A stretch of 6,386 nucleotides of DNA from Planctomycetaceae bacterium (lineage in GTDB: Bacteria; Planctomycetota; Planctomycetia; Pirellulales; UBA1268), in assembly GCA_947464585.1 (NCBI GenBank), contig CANHYS010000132.1, forward strand, positions 1 through 6,386. The letters run 5' to 3'. Shown here piece by piece: positions 5,869-6,386 of the stretch (positions are counted from its first letter, which is position 1; each line of letters begins with the position of its first letter). The notes beneath the pieces are model-generated. The model was not told where the DNA came from, ran no database searches, and saw only the letters and a list, made by a program, of their open reading frames with translations. A program made the translations under genes and the position numbers.

Positions 5869-6100
5869 ATGCCAGCACCGTGCCGCAGAACCTGCACTTC
5901 CGCGCGCCTTCGACCCTGACACCGCCGCAGTCGGGGCACTTCGGCCGCATGTCCTTGAGCATCGCCGTGACGATCCAGCCGACCGGTCCGAGCAGGAGTC
6001 CCCAGACGACTCCTGAGCCAGGACGTCCCCGCCATCGACCGATCAACCCGCCGATGCCAGCCTGCACGGCGAGCACCACCATCAACGCCTGAGGGTCCAA
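5867..6100 (-). CDS. Small two-helix membrane protein with C-terminal zinc ribbon
   Basis: The protein has 77 residues. Two hydrophobic segments, about 4-21 (QALMVVLAVQAGIGGLIG) and 30-48 (GVVWGLLLGPVGWIVTAML), are joined by a basic, Gly-rich turn (RWRGRPGSG). The tail has two CxxC pairs, CPDC (55-58) and CRFC (69-72), which should bind one zinc ion in a zinc-ribbon knuckle. Short proteins with this layout and a glycine-rich loop before GLLLGPVGW are common in bacteria, but their role is not established. Residue charge suggests both ends face the cytoplasm, with the zinc ribbon inside. The start is TTG at 6100-6098, because GGAGG (6111-6107) lies exactly 6 bases upstream. The first in-frame ATG (6082) has no comparable site. 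It is the first gene of a pair with the anchored protein downstream. Confidence 0.8.
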   Translation of the reverse strand: MDPQALMVVLAVQAGIGGLIGRWRGRPGSGVVWGLLLGPVGWIVTAMLKDMRPKCPDCGGVRVEGARKCRFCGTVLA

Positions 6101-6106
6101 ACGCGA

Positions 6107-6111
6107 CCTCC
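6107..6111 (-). promoter_or_regulatory. Strong Shine-Dalgarno that fixes a TTG start
   Basis: GGAGG is read on the minus strand 6 bases before TTG 6100-6098. It is the best ribosome binding site in this region and supports the non-ATG start of the zinc-ribbon protein. Confidence 0.7.
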
Positions 6112-6134
6112 ATTTCCAGTCGCCCGGCGGCCAT

Positions 6135-6153
6135 ACGAGGCGTTCTGCCTCGT
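6135..6153. repeat. Perfect 7-bp stem-loop in the operon leader
   Basis: ACGAGGC (6135-6141) and GCCTCGT (6147-6153) pair perfectly around GTTCT. It lies 24 bases upstream of the GGAGG of the zinc-ribbon gene, so it would be in the 5' leader of that operon if transcription starts further right. It shares the form AGGC-N5-GCCT with the next stem-loop. Confidence 0.5.
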
Positions 6154-6186
6154 CTCAGCACCGGGTAGGGAGCGGGTCCGCAGTCG

Positions 6187-6203
6187 TCAGGCACGCTGCC
6201 TGA
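6187..6203. repeat. Perfect 6-bp stem-loop
   Basis: TCAGGC (6187-6192) and GCCTGA (6198-6203) pair around ACGCT. The core AGGC-N5-GCCT matches that of the stem-loop at 6135-6153, 10 of 13 core bases being identical. The two may be diverged copies of one element. Confidence 0.45.
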
Positions 6204-6245
6204 AACATCGGCCCGCTCTGGAAGCGAGCGAACGGGGCGGGAGGG

Positions 6246-6261
6246 GACACGACCGCGTGTC
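6246..6261. repeat. Perfect 6-bp stem-loop
   Basis: GACACG (6246-6251) and CGTGTC (6256-6261) pair around ACCG. It is one of several short stems in the gene-free right end. No T-tract adjoins it on either strand. Confidence 0.4.
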
Positions 6262-6278
6262 GGGGAATGCATCCGTGA

Positions 6279-6295
6279 GGGGCTGCCCATGCCCC
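6279..6295. repeat. Perfect 5-bp stem-loop
   Basis: GGGGC (6279-6283) and GCCCC (6291-6295) pair around TGCCCAT. On its own it could be chance in GC-rich DNA. It is listed because it falls in the row of stem-loops between 6135 and 6371. Confidence 0.25.
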
Positions 6296-6315
6296 GAGAG
6301 CCGGCGTTGCTGACC

Positions 6316-6377
6316 AGCGCAGGCAGGATGCCGGAGCGCAGTCAGCATCGAGCGAGCGAAGGCAGGATGCCGAAGCG
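6316..6377. repeat. 23-bp direct repeat, two copies, at the right edge
   Basis: Copies at 6316-6338 and 6355-6377 are identical at 21 of 23 positions and start 39 bp apart. Each contains GGCAGGATGCC, a small inverted repeat (GGCA/TGCC), flanked by AGCG. AGCGAGCG occurs again between and after the copies, and GAAGCGAGCG also at 6221-6230. The block reaches the window end, so further copies may lie outside. It looks like a dispersed or tandem intergenic repeat rather than a gene. Confidence 0.6.
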
Positions 6378-6386
6378 AGCGTCCGG

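Larger units (their letters stand above)
6101..6386. other. Gene-free right end with stem-loops and repeats
   Basis: I see no supported gene in these 286 bases. A minus-strand frame crosses them, but it continues out of frame through both downstream genes and encodes low-complexity Arg/Pro/Ser sequence. The stretch holds the ribosome binding site and leader of the zinc-ribbon operon, at least four perfect short stem-loops and the 23-bp direct repeat. The operon promoter must be here or beyond the edge, but no clear -35/-10 pair stands out. Confidence 0.5.

Noticed and set aside
5769..6290. Minus-strand 173-residue open frame
   Set aside because: It runs out of frame through both the zinc-ribbon gene and the start of the anchored-protein gene, and is low-complexity with no domain. 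The alternative frames have strong ribosome binding sites and motifs.
6316..6377. CRISPR array
   Set aside because: Only two 23-bp copies with a 16-bp gap are present, the gap itself resembles the repeat flanks (AGCGAGCG), and no cas gene is in view.

Overview
The window is GC-rich DNA with six well-supported protein genes. It most likely comes from a planctomycete of the Pirellulales type. The grounds are indirect: an ECF sigma factor gene sits back to back with a membrane-anchored Ser/Thr kinase gene, the kinase carries degenerate tandem repeats of a kind I recall from planctomycete proteins, a sugar phosphate isomerase/epimerase-type TIM barrel follows, and there is a short two-pass zinc-ribbon protein. 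No taxonomic marker gene is present, so the assignment is an inference.

Left part (1-4249, all minus strand). Reading in the direction of transcription, a 601-residue Ser/Thr protein kinase (4249 to 2444) is followed by a 342-residue TIM-barrel sugar isomerase/epimerase-like protein (2345 to 1317) and then a HemN/HemW-like radical SAM protein (from about 1239) that runs off the left edge. A GC-rich stem followed by a pyrimidine-rich tract lies just after the kinase gene, so the isomerase and radical SAM genes may form their own unit.

Middle (4250-5115). A 245-bp divergent intergenic region separates the kinase gene from a plus-strand ECF-type sigma factor gene (4495-5115). It contains a 12-bp tandem repeat, two perfect short hairpins and a 7-codon reading frame whose stop overlaps the sigma start. 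The likely logic is that the kinase senses something outside the cytoplasm through its C-terminal repeat domain and acts on the divergently encoded sigma factor. No anti-sigma gene is visible.

Right part (5116-6386). The sigma gene converges on a two-gene minus-strand operon: a 77-residue two-helix zinc-ribbon protein with a TTG start behind a strong GGAGG, then a 224-residue single-pass anchored protein of unknown function. The zinc-ribbon gene's stop codon overlaps the next gene's ribosome binding site. The last 286 bp have no credible gene. They hold a cluster of perfect short stem-loops and a 23-bp direct repeat that looks like the edge of a dispersed or tandem intergenic repeat.

I do not see a clearly new defence or mobile system. 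The most interesting items are the sigma/kinase pair with its unusual sigma region 2.2 and repeat ectodomain, the non-canonical HemN/HemW-like protein, and the stem-loop cluster at the right end.
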